Notes under the pieces: generated by a model
What the model was told of the DNA's origin: nothing
What the model saw: the letters and a program-made list of their open reading frames with translations, nothing else
Databases searched by the model: none
Origin: Microplitis mediator
Lineage: Eukaryota > Arthropoda > Insecta > Hymenoptera > Braconidae
Direction: 5' to 3'
DNA length: 64,000 bases
Assembly: GCF_029852145.1 (NCBI RefSeq)
Contig: NC_079977.1
Location: forward strand, 10,164,640 to 10,228,639
Shown here: one piece after another, positions 1-9,808 of the stretch
How positions within the stretch are numbered: the stretch's first letter is position 1
Layout: every line of letters begins with the position of its first letter
Position numbers and translations under genes: made by a program

Positions 1-360
1 GCGAATTCTTTTGAATTACTTGTATATATATATATAAAATTAAATTAGTTTTAAGAAAAAGGGGAAAACTGTATATAATGAGGGATCTTGGTTAAATAAA
101 TTTCATAAATTAAATTTATTCGAGTAGTAATTATTGACTATCACCAGAGTCCTTTATCTTTAAGTTTATTTTCAGCCGCGTGTCCGGTCAGGACGAGTAC
201 CCGCATCCTGAGAGTTTTCCCGTCTTTGGAACCAGAACTTTAGAATAAATTAAGGAGAATTAATGATAGAAAATTTAAGTAAAATCAGTAATCTCGGGAA
301 ATTTAATTAACTGTGGTTCTTGGCTATCTGGACACGCAGTAGCCAGGGCCCACCGTTATA
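1..360 (+). repeat. 5' LTR of Gypsy-1, 3' part only
   Basis: Same sequence as 9380-9739. The LTR ends CACCGTTATA at 360, and TTTGGCGCCC follows. The first ~650 bp of the LTR would lie before the window. Confidence 0.95.
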
Positions 361-1471
361 TTTGGCGCCCAACTCGTGTTCCTCGTCCTGAAAAATTTTA
401 GACCTGGTGATAGTAGATAATTTAGAATTATACCAATTTATAATTATAATAATCACAAATAAATTTTGAATTTTCTTGTAACACCCCTATTACCGTTGAA
501 GAGAGAAATTACATACAACCAAAAAATTGTGTTTATTGCATTGGTTGCCCAAAAATTTAATTATGTTATAAATTTAAATTTTAATAATAAAATAATAACT
601 GGGTGAAATAAAATTTTAAGTATAAAGCGCGCGAGAAAAAAAAAAATCGATAAATTCCTGTAGCGCCGGTTAGACAAAGCGATACTCACCGGCTTACGCA
701 TCGGTCGCACGCGTCATCAGTAAACAATAACAAACACCGGTAGAGAAAATAAAATAAAATAAAATAAAATAAAATGAAATAAAATAAAATAAAGTAAAAT
801 AAAATAAAATAAAGTAAATTCTTTAGTAAAATAACAAAGAAAATAAAATTTCTTTGGTGACAGTGTCATCCAAAATAAAATCAGAAGAATAAATAAAAAT
901 TTTGTTGAAAATAATTTTCAAAATAAAATTTTAAATAAATAAAGTAGTACTTATCTGGTTTATTCTGGTTTAGAGTAAACCATTCTTTCGAATAACCGGT
1001 AATTTGAATTTATTTGACATATGAGTCACCATAAATAAATTATTCTAGTATAATAAATTAAAATTAGTAATTACCGGTCGAGAACAGTCGTTAAGATATT
1101 TGTTTGAGGAAGTTTATTCTAAAAGAATAATTAGATTTAGTATAAAATTAATAATTAAAATAAAGACAATACTGTCATCCTAGTATTGACAATAATTATC
1201 CAAGTAATCGGATAAACGTTCTCCGGAAGTTAATTCCGGTAAAATAATAAATTTTCTTGAGAACTAATAAAACTAAAGCTGTCATTTGGGGATTAAATAT
1301 TAGTCATCGGTTTAGATAAAATAAAATTTTAATCCGGAAATAAAAATTATCCGTGTATATATTAATAATTGTGCTTCGTCATTATTTGTTTAAATTTGAG
1401 TCTATTTGGGCTCGTAAGCTGATAATAGCCATCGAGTAAAAATAAATAATTGAGAATTAAGTTGTTTGAAA
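361..1471 (+). other. Gypsy-1 untranslated leader
   Basis: A 1.1-kb AT-rich stretch between PBS and gag with no supported gene. It holds an imperfect AAAAT pentanucleotide array at about 745-817. The inverted relative Gypsy-2 has a homologous leader (14178-14519 plus 16755-17478), with a shorter version of the same pentanucleotide array near 17100. Confidence 0.85.
363..380 (+). other. Primer binding site of Gypsy-1
   Basis: TGGCGCCCAACTCGTGTT starts 2 nt after the LTR. It begins with TGG, the complement of a tRNA 3' CCA. From memory the first 11 nt match the 3' end of insect tRNA-Lys(CUU) and the rest does not, so the primer is uncertain. The same site occurs inverted at about 17459-17476 and 23166-23183. 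Confidence 0.8.
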
Positions 1472-4105
1472 ATGAGTAATACGCGACCACTGACGCGCCA
1501 AAATTCTAAACAACAAAGTAGGCAGGACAGTGGGGAGGTAATATTTGACGGGGTTGGTTCATCGAACCAGAGTAATCAATCCAGGGTAGTACATTCACCA
1601 CCTTCGAGTACTACCGTTTCGTCCGCGAACTCGACAATGTCGGTTCCCCCTCCCACGGTACCCAGTATACCAAGCTTGGTTGTCACTGCAGGCACGCCGC
1701 TGCAAAACAGACCACCAGTCAGGCGTAGTTTAGGAAATAATTTAGCGACGGTACCAAGTACCACGTCAATGGTCACCACGTTGACCACAACTATCGTTAC
1801 AACCACACCGAGTACAGTAACAACTACACCGGTAACAACAATACATCCACCGATAACAACTACTACCGTATCGGGGTTAGTCAGAACGAATAATTCACCG
1901 GCAATAAATTCGAATGCGCAAATAAACCAAAGAATAAATAATAATAATTCACAAGCGTCTGTGGACGGGGTATTTGTTGAAAACCCCCCACCGGTACATT
2001 TACCACAGATTCAGCCTAATGCGGGATTCGTTTCTTATCCTGGCACCGCTTCAGTTTCCGCACAAGCTGAACAAGGGGTTTCTCAAACAGCGATGACTCA
2101 ACTTATGAGTTGCATCCAAAATTTGACCCTTGCTTTAAACTCGCAGCGGGAAAATACTTTACAAGTGCCTGTACGACTTAACACACAAACTGTTCGCACC
2201 GTAACTCACAGTTTTGGCGACGGGGAGTGTGGTACAGGACACTTGACACAAGATACTAGGGCTATGACGTCTTCAGCCCTCCCGGCGTACGAACAACCTG
2301 GTACCAGTGGAACCATGAATGTCCACAGTAACTTAGCAGGAATAAATAATAATATAAATAATAATTCAAATATTGATTCGAATGCAAATCCAAATAATTA
2401 CCCACCACAAAACAACAATTTAAACAATAATATTAATGTAGATAATAATTTTAACAACAATAATCACCCGATCGGGCCACAAATTAATAATGTAAACGAT
2501 AATAATTATTGCGAACTAAGAAATAATAATAATTATCGACCGATGAATAATTACGGGAATAACGGTAATGATAATTATGATATATTGGGGGAAAACTTAG
2601 GAACCGGTGGCTACCATGACAGATATTTAAATAATAATGGCAGTGAGAGATACCAAGGGTTTTTCGAGCAACCCAGAGCGAATAATTTAGCGTTACCAGA
2701 TGTCGCGGCGGTCTCGTTACGTAAATGGCGGGATATAAGAGAAATCGTGAGATCTTGGCCTGTACGATACCCGCAAGGCGATTTATCCGCCAATAGTTTT
2801 CTGGCTTCATTTGAAGCCATGGCGTTTCGCGAGGGTTGGTTAATTACGGATTTAATAAAAATTCTCGGCTACATTTTTGTCGGTAAAGTTAATAAATGGT
2901 ACGATACTTACAGTAGGCATTGGATAGATTATGACCATTTTAAGCGGGAATTTTTACGAGCATTTGGCTCACATAAAACAGATACGCAACTCTTAATGGA
3001 AATTGGTCAGTTAAGACCAGAAGCCGGTGAATCTTCAACCGACTTTGTTTTCCGAGTACAACAGAAATACGGTGAAATGCGCAACCCTCCTCCCGAATCT
3101 GAACAGGTGACGTGTATACGTAACCATCTACCTAGAAACTTATCAACGTTGGTATTTTCTAGGCTAGTAAATAATTATGATGACCTGTTATCGGTATTAC
3201 ATGAAGCTGCCGTATTATTAGAGGAGAACAAACGCACGTTAGAGTCATCCGAGAAGTCGAGTTCCAAAACGAAAGAAAAATCGCGTTTCTCAGCAGTACA
3301 TACGTCACCGCGTAACTCTATTTTGGTTGATATGATGAACGGGAAACAACCACTGATTATTGAAGAAATTCGTGAGGGTGAGGACGGTCAATTTATTGTT
3401 TGCGCGTCGGCAGCAACGGTACAACCTCCTCAACAAAGTTTTTCATCCTATCGTCCTCAAAATAATAGAGCGCGAAATTCAAATAACGCGAGTAACAACG
3501 GTAGTTTCAATGTCACACCGCGCTCGTACAGTGAAGCTACTGCCGGTCGAAATTTAGACCAAGATTTCTGTCACAATTGTGGACAAAATGGTCACACATT
3601 TGACCAGTGTAACAACATTAGAGTTGATGTCTGTAATTTTTGTTTTAGAGCAGGTCATATTAAACAAAACTGCTTTCAAGCAAACGGTGGTCCACCCAAC
3701 AATGGGTTTAACCAAAACTTTAATTCCCGTCGGTCGAATGGTCCTACCCAAGTAAACTATAATAATAGAAATAATTATAATAATAATCCAAATAATAATA
3801 GAAATAATTATAATAATAATAATAGAATTAATTATAATAACAATAATGTAAATAGAAATAATTATAATAATAATTCGTATGTAAATAGAGATAATTTTAA
3901 TCAAAATCGTGGGCAATCTAATTTTAGAGTAAATGAAAATGGCAATGAAAGCGGTAATCAGTTTCATGAGAATAATCGGGCAATTTCTCATTCTCAAGGC
4001 GATAATAACGTAAATAATAATCGTAATAATAACCCCTTTAATTGCGTCGAAGTTCAGTCGACCAGTGCTGGTGATGCCAGTTATCCTCAGTCGTCAAAAA
4101 ACTAA
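1472..4105 (+). CDS. gag: Gag polyprotein of Gypsy-1 (877 aa)
   Basis: Structural protein of a Ty3/Gypsy element; it packages the RNA in cytoplasmic particles. The ATG at 1472 (MSNTRPLTRQN) is preferred: an in-frame TTG at 1466 is not a eukaryotic start, and the homologue at 14177 begins with the same MSNTRP. Residues 1-~200 are Ser/Thr/Pro rich and ~280-400 Asn rich. A capsid-like region, with a WRDIREIVRSWPVRYP stretch, covers about 415-600. Two CCHC zinc knuckles of the C-X2-C-X4-H-X4-C type lie at about 700-713 and 721-734. The tail is Asn rich. The reading frame is intact and ends in TAA within the frameshift signal. Translation into pol needs a -1 shift. Confidence 0.94.
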   Translation: MSNTRPLTRQNSKQQSRQDSGEVIFDGVGSSNQSNQSRVVHSPPSSTTVSSANSTMSVPPPTVPSIPSLVVTAGTPLQNRPPVRRSLGNNLATVPSTTSMVTTLTTTIVTTTPSTVTTTPVTTIHPPITTTTVSGLVRTNNSPAINSNAQINQRINNNNSQASVDGVFVENPPPVHLPQIQPNAGFVSYPGTASVSAQAEQGVSQTAMTQLMSCIQNLTLALNSQRENTLQVPVRLNTQTVRTVTHSFGDGECGTGHLTQDTRAMTSSALPAYEQPGTSGTMNVHSNLAGINNNINNNSNIDSNANPNNYPPQNNNLNNNINVDNNFNNNNHPIGPQINNVNDNNYCELRNNNNYRPMNNYGNNGNDNYDILGENLGTGGYHDRYLNNNGSERYQGFFEQPRANNLALPDVAAVSLRKWRDIREIVRSWPVRYPQGDLSANSFLASFEAMAFREGWLITDLIKILGYIFVGKVNKWYDTYSRHWIDYDHFKREFLRAFGSHKTDTQLLMEIGQLRPEAGESSTDFVFRVQQKYGEMRNPPPESEQVTCIRNHLPRNLSTLVFSRLVNNYDDLLSVLHEAAVLLEENKRTLESSEKSSSKTKEKSRFSAVHTSPRNSILVDMMNGKQPLIIEEIREGEDGQFIVCASAATVQPPQQSFSSYRPQNNRARNSNNASNNGSFNVTPRSYSEATAGRNLDQDFCHNCGQNGHTFDQCNNIRVDVCNFCFRAGHIKQNCFQANGGPPNNGFNQNFNSRRSNGPTQVNYNNRNNYNNNPNNNRNNYNNNNRINYNNNNVNRNNYNNNSYVNRDNFNQNRGQSNFRVNENGNESGNQFHENNRAISHSQGDNNVNNNRNNNPFNCVEVQSTSAGDASYPQSSKN

Positions 4106-4138
4106 TCTCGCCCTCCTATTCCCCGAGGAGAAAGGGCG
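4096..4138 (+). promoter_or_regulatory. Programmed -1 ribosomal frameshift signal, gag to pol
   Basis: Slippery heptamer A AAA AAC at 4096-4102 is in the correct phase (gag reads TCA AAA AAC) and directly precedes the gag stop TAA at 4103-4105. After a 6-nt spacer a GC-rich hairpin follows at 4109-4138: CGCCCT pairs with AGGGCG and an inner CCT with AGG. A -1 shift leads into the pol frame, which is open from here to 8628. Gypsy-2 keeps the same heptamer (11870-11876 on -) and hairpin although its genes are broken. Confidence 0.9.
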
Positions 4139-7100
4139 CGACATCCAGAAAATCGGTTAAACGAAGGAAAAGGGGAAATCGGAGCCCTAGTAATTATCGC
4201 GCGCACCAAATCTGGTTAAATAAGCCAAATAAATTTAAAAGAAATTCTGTAAATACTTTAAATAAAAATTCTGAACCTGACGGCGTCTTAGCGAGTACTG
4301 TCGGTTCGGTTGAAAATTTATATTATGAAGGTTTAGGAAATAAACACTCGGAACCTGACGGCGTCTTAGTGAGTACTGTCGGTCCGGTGGAAACTAGTAA
4401 TTATGAAAATGTTGTAAATAAAACTTTGGGACCTGACGGCGTCTTGGAATTGAGTACTGTCGGCCCGACGAAAGAAATTTATAATAAAAATTCGGTAAAT
4501 GTAAATTTAACCAGACCTGACGGCGTCTTAGAATTGAGTACTGTCGGTCCGGTAAATGAAGTTTATAATAGAAATTTGCTAAATATAAATTCAACTAGAC
4601 CTGACGGCGTCTTAGAATTGAGTACTGTCGGTCCAGTTGTTCTAACCAGTGGTGAGCAAGTAGGCGATATTATTTTAGAAAACCAAAATTTAAACTGCAT
4701 TGGCTCCGATATGTTTAATAGTAATAATTTTGAGACTGAGGTCGATCTAATTGACCTACGCGACCCAGTTACGGTCGAAAATAATTCTAATTTAGAGGTA
4801 GAAGATTTAATTAGCTTCGAGAATGAGGATGAAGATGATAGAATTGAGAACGAGTGTGCCAAAGAAGACACCTTCTCGGAATTTTGTAGAATATACGATA
4901 ACGTAAACGGTTTATCGGTTTTTAATAATTTATCTGTCTTAAATAAAGATTGCCCTATTTTAGATAATTTATTTGTTTTAAATACTGACGAAATTAATCG
5001 ATGGGAAGGCTTGAGGGAAGAAGCACAGCTCACGGTTAATTTACTAGATTCTAATAATTTAATTGAAGATATTTATGAAAATTTGAATCGAGATAATTCT
5101 TACGAAATCCCCTTAAATCTTTTGGAAAATTTTGAAGTTAGTGATTTTATTGAGTCAATTGGTTCTGATGAATCTGAGGAACCAGGTTCCGTTAATGTTC
5201 CTGGGATGCCATATTTATGTGGATTGGAGCCACTCGAAAATGATGAGGAGACCGAAGAGACGTGGGAGGAAGAATTGGATCCAGGTTTTGAACCTGAAGA
5301 TCCAGCGTTAACTGACTCTCCACCATCTTGTCCTTCATCCCCACGCGCGTCGTATTTACCACATATATTTAAAAATAAAATATTACCCTCACGTATCGCG
5401 AATCGTATTGCATCTCGGACCAAATTTTATTCCGGTACTGGTCCAGAGCCACCTAAAATTACAGCACGAATACCTGTGTCTATTTGGATATTCGGGGTGC
5501 AAGTAAACGGTATAATTGATACGGGAAGTGAAAGGTCCTATATCAATCGGCGAGTTTATGACCAAATACGTGAGCTAAGCTCTGGTCAATTACAATCAGA
5601 CGATACGAACCGTCGGGGAGTTCTTCTCGCGAACCACACCGAATGCAAAACTATCGGTGGGGCTCCATTCATTATTCAAATCAGTACGATAGCCGGAGAG
5701 CAGTATCTGAGTGTCCTCGAGGACCTGAGCTATTCAGTAGTCCTGGGTATGGACTTTGCTCTTCAATTTGGCTTATTAATCGATTGTGCTAATAAAACTT
5801 GGAAATTTAAAGGCACTGATGAAAGTCATCCTTTTCAATTAATAAATTGTAATGATAATAAAACCCGTTGTCAATCACTAACTTCCAATGAACAAAAAGA
5901 TTTCGATGAATTTTTAAAATCGGAAATGTCAAAATTCGCGGAGTTACCGAACCAAGGTCTAACTGACCTCGTGCAGCATACGATTACTTTACAGCCGGGA
6001 ATAAAACCCATACAAATCCGTCCATATCGGCGTAGTCCTGTTATATCGGCGGAATTAAATAAACAAATCGACGAGCTGCTCGAGAAGGGTTATATAAGGC
6101 CCAGTAACAGTTTCTGGTCGTGTTCTCCGGTCATGGTGACCAAAGCCTCAGGTGATTGGCGTTTTCGCGTCGATTATCGACCAATCAACAAATATACTAT
6201 TTTACCCGCTCACCCTCTTCCAAATATGCTACGTATTCTAAGTGCTTTACATGATGCGAAATATATAACCACGATGGACCTCAAGGAGGCGTTCCATCAA
6301 GTTTTAATGGCACCGGAGTCCATTCCTTACACTGCCTTCTCCGTAGAGGGTAGGGGGCAATTTGAATGGGTCCGTATGCCTTATGGGCTCGCGGGTGCAC
6401 CATCGACTTTTCAAAAAGCGATGGATAAGCTCCGTGAACGTTTTGTAGCTAGAGTACATGAAAGTAATCTACCGAGGTCTTGGATAGACAAAGTTTTCGC
6501 GTACCTGGACGATTGGGTAATAATAAGCGAGACCTATAGCGAACATAAAGCTATTTTAACTCTAGTTTTTGAAATATTTCGCGAGGCTGGATTATTAATA
6601 AATCCAAGTAAATGTAAATTCGCGAGGTCGGAGGTGAAATTTCTTGGTTTTATCGTGGACAGAGAGGGTCTACGACCTGACCCTGAAAAGATAGCACCTA
6701 TTGCGAATTTTCCGCGTCCAACGACTAGAAAACAGGTACGCAGTTTTTGCGGATTAGTAAACTGGTACCACAGGCATTTACAAAACGTCGCGAAGGTCCA
6801 AGGACCTCTAAATAAATTATGTAGCGTGAATACTGAGTGGAAGTGGGGAGATGAGGAAGAAAAGGCTTTCCAAGATCTTAAACAAGCTCTTGTTAACGCG
6901 AAACCGTTGGCTGTACCTCAGCCAAATCTTCCGTACTATTTATACACCGATGCGAGTGATACGGGTCTAGGCGCGTTCTTGGTTCAAAAGGAACCAGATA
7001 CCAGGAAAGAGTTTCTTATAATATGTTTAAGTAGACCGTTGCGTGGTGCCGAAACACGCTATACCACAACCGAGAAAGAGTGTTTGGCGGTTGTATGGGC

Positions 7101-8628
7101 CGTAAGAAAATTAAGATGTTATCTGGAAGGATTTCCGTTTGTCGTGGTTACTGACCACGCTTCGTTAAAATGGCTCCATACCTTAAAGAACCCGAACGGT
7201 AGGCTTGCCCGTTGGGCAATGGAACTTTTGGCCCACCAGATCACGATTGAACACCGTCGTGGGACCGAGAACGAAGGCCCGGATGCCTTATCGCGCTTAT
7301 ACGAGGACCAGGAGCCCGTGGAGTGGTCCGAAGTCCTCGATGAAATTAAAAATAAAGGTGTAGATTTTGTACATATTCAAGTTCGCTCGTGGTACGACGT
7401 AAAGAAAGCAAACGTTAGAAAATACCCGGAAAATTTTGTTGATTGGCGAATAAATAATGAGGATAAACTAGAATATTATAAACCCGATTATCTAAAAGAA
7501 TGTATAGATGATCAAGATATGTGGAAATTGGTTTTAACTGAAAACGAGATTCCCGATATTTTGAAAGCAAACCATGATGTGCCAGACGCGGGACATTTGG
7601 GTCGCGATAAAATGTACCATCGGATACGTACACGTTATTATTGGCCTGGTATGTATCGCGATGTAGGCGAGTATGTAGATAATTGTGAGACGTGTAAAAA
7701 GGTCAAATATAAACAGACCTCGTCTCAAGCGCCGATGCGCACGCGACAACCAATTGAACCCTGGGCCATTGTTGCAGCTGATGTGACTGGCCCATTTCCG
7801 CGATCTAAAACCGGCTATCAATATGTGTTAATAGTACAAGACCTATACACGCGATTTATTGAGGTCTTTAGACTTCGTAAGCAGACTGGATTAAATGTCA
7901 AGAAAAGTTTCCGTCGCGTTTTTTCACGTTGGGGATACCCTCTATTTTTAATCACCGATAATGGGAAAGAATTCATAAATCATGAAATTAAAGATTATTT
8001 AAAAGAAACGGGAATAAAATCTGTACCTACAGCGATCGCGCACCCGCAAAGTAACCCGGTTGAAAGAATTAACCGTACTCTGAAACCAATGATACGGGCA
8101 TTTATTTCGAAAGATCAGACGTCGTGGGATGAGCACTTAGGTGAGTTCCAACTCGCCTACAATAGTAGTTACCATGCTTCATTACATATGTCGCCATATT
8201 ATTTGGTTCATGGTAAAGAACCACGGCTGTCGGGTAAAATAACCGAACTAGAAATAGATGACTTAGATTCAGATGATAATTCGTGGCGCGATCGAGTAAA
8301 TCGTCTTGATCAGTTACGACACAAAATTGAAGCTATCATGAAAGTAGAAAGTGAGAAACAAGCCGTATATCATGATAAGGGACTTAAAGAGCCGCCTAAA
8401 TTACAAGTGGGTGATTCGGTATATTACCCAAACAGAAAATTAAGTAAGAAAATTGATAAATATTCGTCTAGTTTGGCTAACAAATTCTTGGGGCCAGCCA
8501 TTGTCAATAAAGTCATCAGCCCTTTAGTTGTCGAGTTAAAATCAGAAACCGGAAAAATTTTGGGCAATCACTATGTACCAGATTTAAAATTGCCCAGGCG
8601 CAGTCAGAGGCTGATGAAAACTGTTTAA
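4102..8628 (+). CDS. pol: Pol polyprotein of Gypsy-1 (~1508 aa in the -1 frame)
   Basis: Enzymes that copy and insert the element. Numbering starts at the shifted codon 4102. Residues ~1-60 are basic. About 55-175 hold five imperfect repeats around DGVL.STVGP, followed by a long acidic region. Protease active site DTG is at ~473. RT runs ~600-850 with YLDD at ~801. RNase H has TDAS at ~949, a TEKE motif and TDH. Integrase has an HHCC zinc region (GHLGRDK... CETC) and catalytic D1227, D1286, E1321. A GPY/F-like segment (KFLGPAIV) lies near the C-terminus. No ATG start is needed, as expected for a frameshift product; the only methionines near the start of the open frame are internal. The frame is intact. 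It ends about 90 nt before the polypurine tract. Confidence 0.95.
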   Translation, partial: LISPSYSPRRKGATSRKSVKRRKRGNRSPSNYRAHQIWLNKPNKFKRNSVNTLNKNSEPDGVLASTVGSVENLYYEGLGNKHSEPDGVLVSTVGPVETSNYENVVNKTLGPDGVLELSTVGPTKEIYNKNSVNVNLTRPDGVLELSTVGPVNEVYNRNLLNINSTRPDGVLELSTVGPVVLTSGEQVGDIILENQNLNCIGSDMFNSNNFETEVDLIDLRDPVTVENNSNLEVEDLISFENEDEDDRIENECAKEDTFSEFCRIYDNVNGLSVFNNLSVLNKDCPILDNLFVLNTDEINRWEGLREEAQLTVNLLDSNNLIEDIYENLNRDNSYEIPLNLLENFEVSDFIESIGSDESEEPGSVNVPGMPYLCGLEPLENDEETEETWEEELDPGFEPEDPALTDSPPSCPSSPRASYLPHIFKNKILPSRIANRIASRTKFYSGTGPEPPKITARIPVSIWIFGVQVNGIIDTGSERSYINRRVYDQIRELSSGQLQSDDTNRRGVLLANHTECKTIGGAPFIIQISTIAGEQYLSVLEDLSYSVVLGMDFALQFGLLIDCANKTWKFKGTDESHPFQLINCNDNKTRCQSLTSNEQKDFDEFLKSEMSKFAELPNQGLTDLVQHTITLQPGIKPIQIRPYRRSPVISAELNKQIDELLEKGYIRPSNSFWSCSPVMVTKASGDWRFRVDYRPINKYTILPAHPLPNMLRILSALHDAKYITTMDLKEAFHQVLMAPESIPYTAFSVEGRGQFEWVRMPYGLAGAPSTFQKAMDKLRERFVARVHESNLPRSWIDKVFAYLDDWVIISETYSEHKAILTLVFEIFREAGLLINPSKCKFARSEVKFLGFIVDREGLRPDPEKIAPIANFPRPTTRKQVRSFCGLVNWYHRHLQNVAKVQGPLNKLCSVNTEWKWGDEEEKAFQDLKQALVNAKPLAVPQPNLPYYLYTDASDTGLGAFLVQKEPDTRKEFLIICLSRPLRGAETRYTTTEKECLAVVWAVRKLRCYLEGFPFVVVTDHASLKWLHTLKNPNGRLARWAMELLAHQITIEHRRGTENEGPDALSRLYEDQEPVEWSEVLDEIKNKGVDFVHIQVRSWYDVKKANVRKYPENFVDWRINNEDKLEYYKPDYLKECIDDQDMWKLVLTENEIPDILKANHDVPDAGHLGRDKMYHRIRTRYYWPGMYRDVGEYVDNCETCKKVKYKQTSSQAPMRTRQPIEPWAIVAADVTGPFPRSKTGYQYVLIVQDLYTRFIEVFRLRKQTGLNVKKSFRRVFSRWGYPLFLITDNGKEFINHEIKDYLKETGIKSVPTAIAHPQSNPVERINRTLKPMIRAFISKDQTSWDEHLGEFQLAYNSSYHASLHMSPYYLVHGKEPRLSGKITELEIDDLDSDDNSWRDRVNRLDQLRHKIEAIMKVESEKQAVYHDKGLKEPPKLQVGDSVYYPNRKLSKKIDKYSSSLANKFLGPAIVNKVISPLVVELKSETGKILGNHYVPDLKLPRRSQRLMKTV

Positions 8629-8715
8629 TTTGTTGCCAAGAGAAGAGAGTGACCGCCGAATCAATGGAAAATTTACTTAATCTTTTTCAGCTTCCGAGCC
8701 CCAATCTCAAGTCTG

Positions 8716-8726
8716 GCGACGGGGAG
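8716..8726 (+). other. Polypurine tract of Gypsy-1
   Basis: GCGACGGGGAG lies directly before the 3' LTR start TGTAAC. It is the expected plus-strand primer site. Confidence 0.75.
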
Positions 8727-9739
8727 TGTAACCGTGCAACAGCGATTTTAAGACGTGAGAGTGAGGCTCTCTCGCTTCTATTTGTCCTCTCTCTCTCTCT
8801 CGTATAATTTTCTCGTTTGCGAGTTCGGCTGAGTCTCAGCGCTAGTCTTAGCGCAGCAGGTGAGCGATTTTCGGTCACTGCGCATAATTAGGTGGGGTCA
8901 ACACGAGGTGTTGACCCGAGACAATTAATCAAGAGACGACACTTGAACTCTAGACTGCAAACCGATCAGTCGTTTCTTTTACTTTTATTTTGCAAAAGTA
9001 TTTACTTGTGCTCTAGTGCGCTGAACGACCAGTCGCTTCTTTTTTCTCTACTTTTTTTAATTTAAATTTCTCCAGTGGTTTGTAGTTTTTGTGGGTGAGG
9101 CTGTTTAAGCAAACCAAGTGTTTGTGCTTTTGGATTATTTACCTAAGGAGGGTAACGAGGTGCTTACCCGGACCATTTCATCTACCCGTGGATCACCCAG
9201 GGATTTCGAGGATGCAACGTCGTCCAATTCCAGCAGTCAGTCCAGATTTTGGCTCACATATATATAAAATTAATTTATAACGTTATATAATGCCTCTCTC
9301 TTCAACGCGGTAGTTTTCCCGCCAACCTTTGCCCATTATTCTCACTCGTTATCAATTAATTCCCGCGCGTTTCGAGTCCGCGAATTCTTTTGAATTACTT
9401 GTATATATATATATAAAATTAAATTAGTTTTAAGAAAAAGGGGAAAACTGTATATAATGAGGGATCTTGGTTAAATAAATTTCATAAATTAAATTTATTC
9501 GAGTAGTAATTATTGACTATCACCAGAGTCCTTTATCTTTAAGTTTATTTTCAGCCGCGTGTCCGGTCAGGACGAGTACCCGCATCCTGAGAGTTTTCCC
9601 GTCTTTGGAACCAGAACTTTAGAATAAATTAAGGAGAATTAATGATAGAAAATTTAAGTAAAATCAGTAATCTCGGGAAATTTAATTAACTGTGGTTCTT
9701 GGCTATCTGGACACGCAGTAGCCAGGGCCCACCGTTATA
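8727..9739 (+). repeat. 3' LTR of Gypsy-1 (1013 bp)
   Basis: Starts TGTAACCG after the polypurine tract and ends CCGTTATA, short imperfect inverted ends. Positions 9380-9739 equal the first 360 bp of the window. It includes a CT-rich stretch near 8785-8805. Small open frames inside (for example 9089-9280) are not supported as genes. Confidence 0.9.
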
Positions 9740-9808
9740 ATGATATTCTAACGATTGATGAAAAAAAAAAAAAATCGATTTTTTTTTTTTTTTACATGTA
9801 TCGCCCCC
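9740..9808. other. Junction between Gypsy-1 and truncated Gypsy-2
   Basis: 69 bp that match neither LTR nor pol. It contains an A-run, TCGA and a T-run forming a hairpin at about 9760-9793. Homology to Gypsy-2 pol starts at about 9809. Confidence 0.6.

Larger units (their letters stand above)
1..9739 (+). mobile_element. Ty3/Gypsy LTR retrotransposon, near complete (Gypsy-1)
   Basis: Order seen: partial 5' LTR, PBS, leader, gag, -1 frameshift signal, pol (protease, RT, RNase H, integrase), polypurine tract, 3' LTR. The 5' LTR is cut by the window start; the surviving 360 bp match 9380-9739 base for base with no indel, so the insertion is recent. There is no third reading frame after integrase, so no envelope gene. 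The protease-RT-RNaseH-integrase order is the Ty3/Gypsy order. The target duplication cannot be tested because the left flank is missing. The right flank abuts a truncated inverted relative (Gypsy-2), so this copy may have inserted into or next to it. Confidence 0.96.

Noticed and set aside
1466..1471. Gag start at 1466
   Set aside because: The codon there is TTG; the ATG at 1472 matches the start of the homologous gag at 14177.
3554..3997. 147-aa frame on -
   Set aside because: It is the antisense of the Asn-rich AAT repeats of gag and reads as poly-Ile; no domain.
8629..8726. Envelope gene after pol
   Set aside because: Only about 100 nt separate the pol stop from the LTR, so there is no room.
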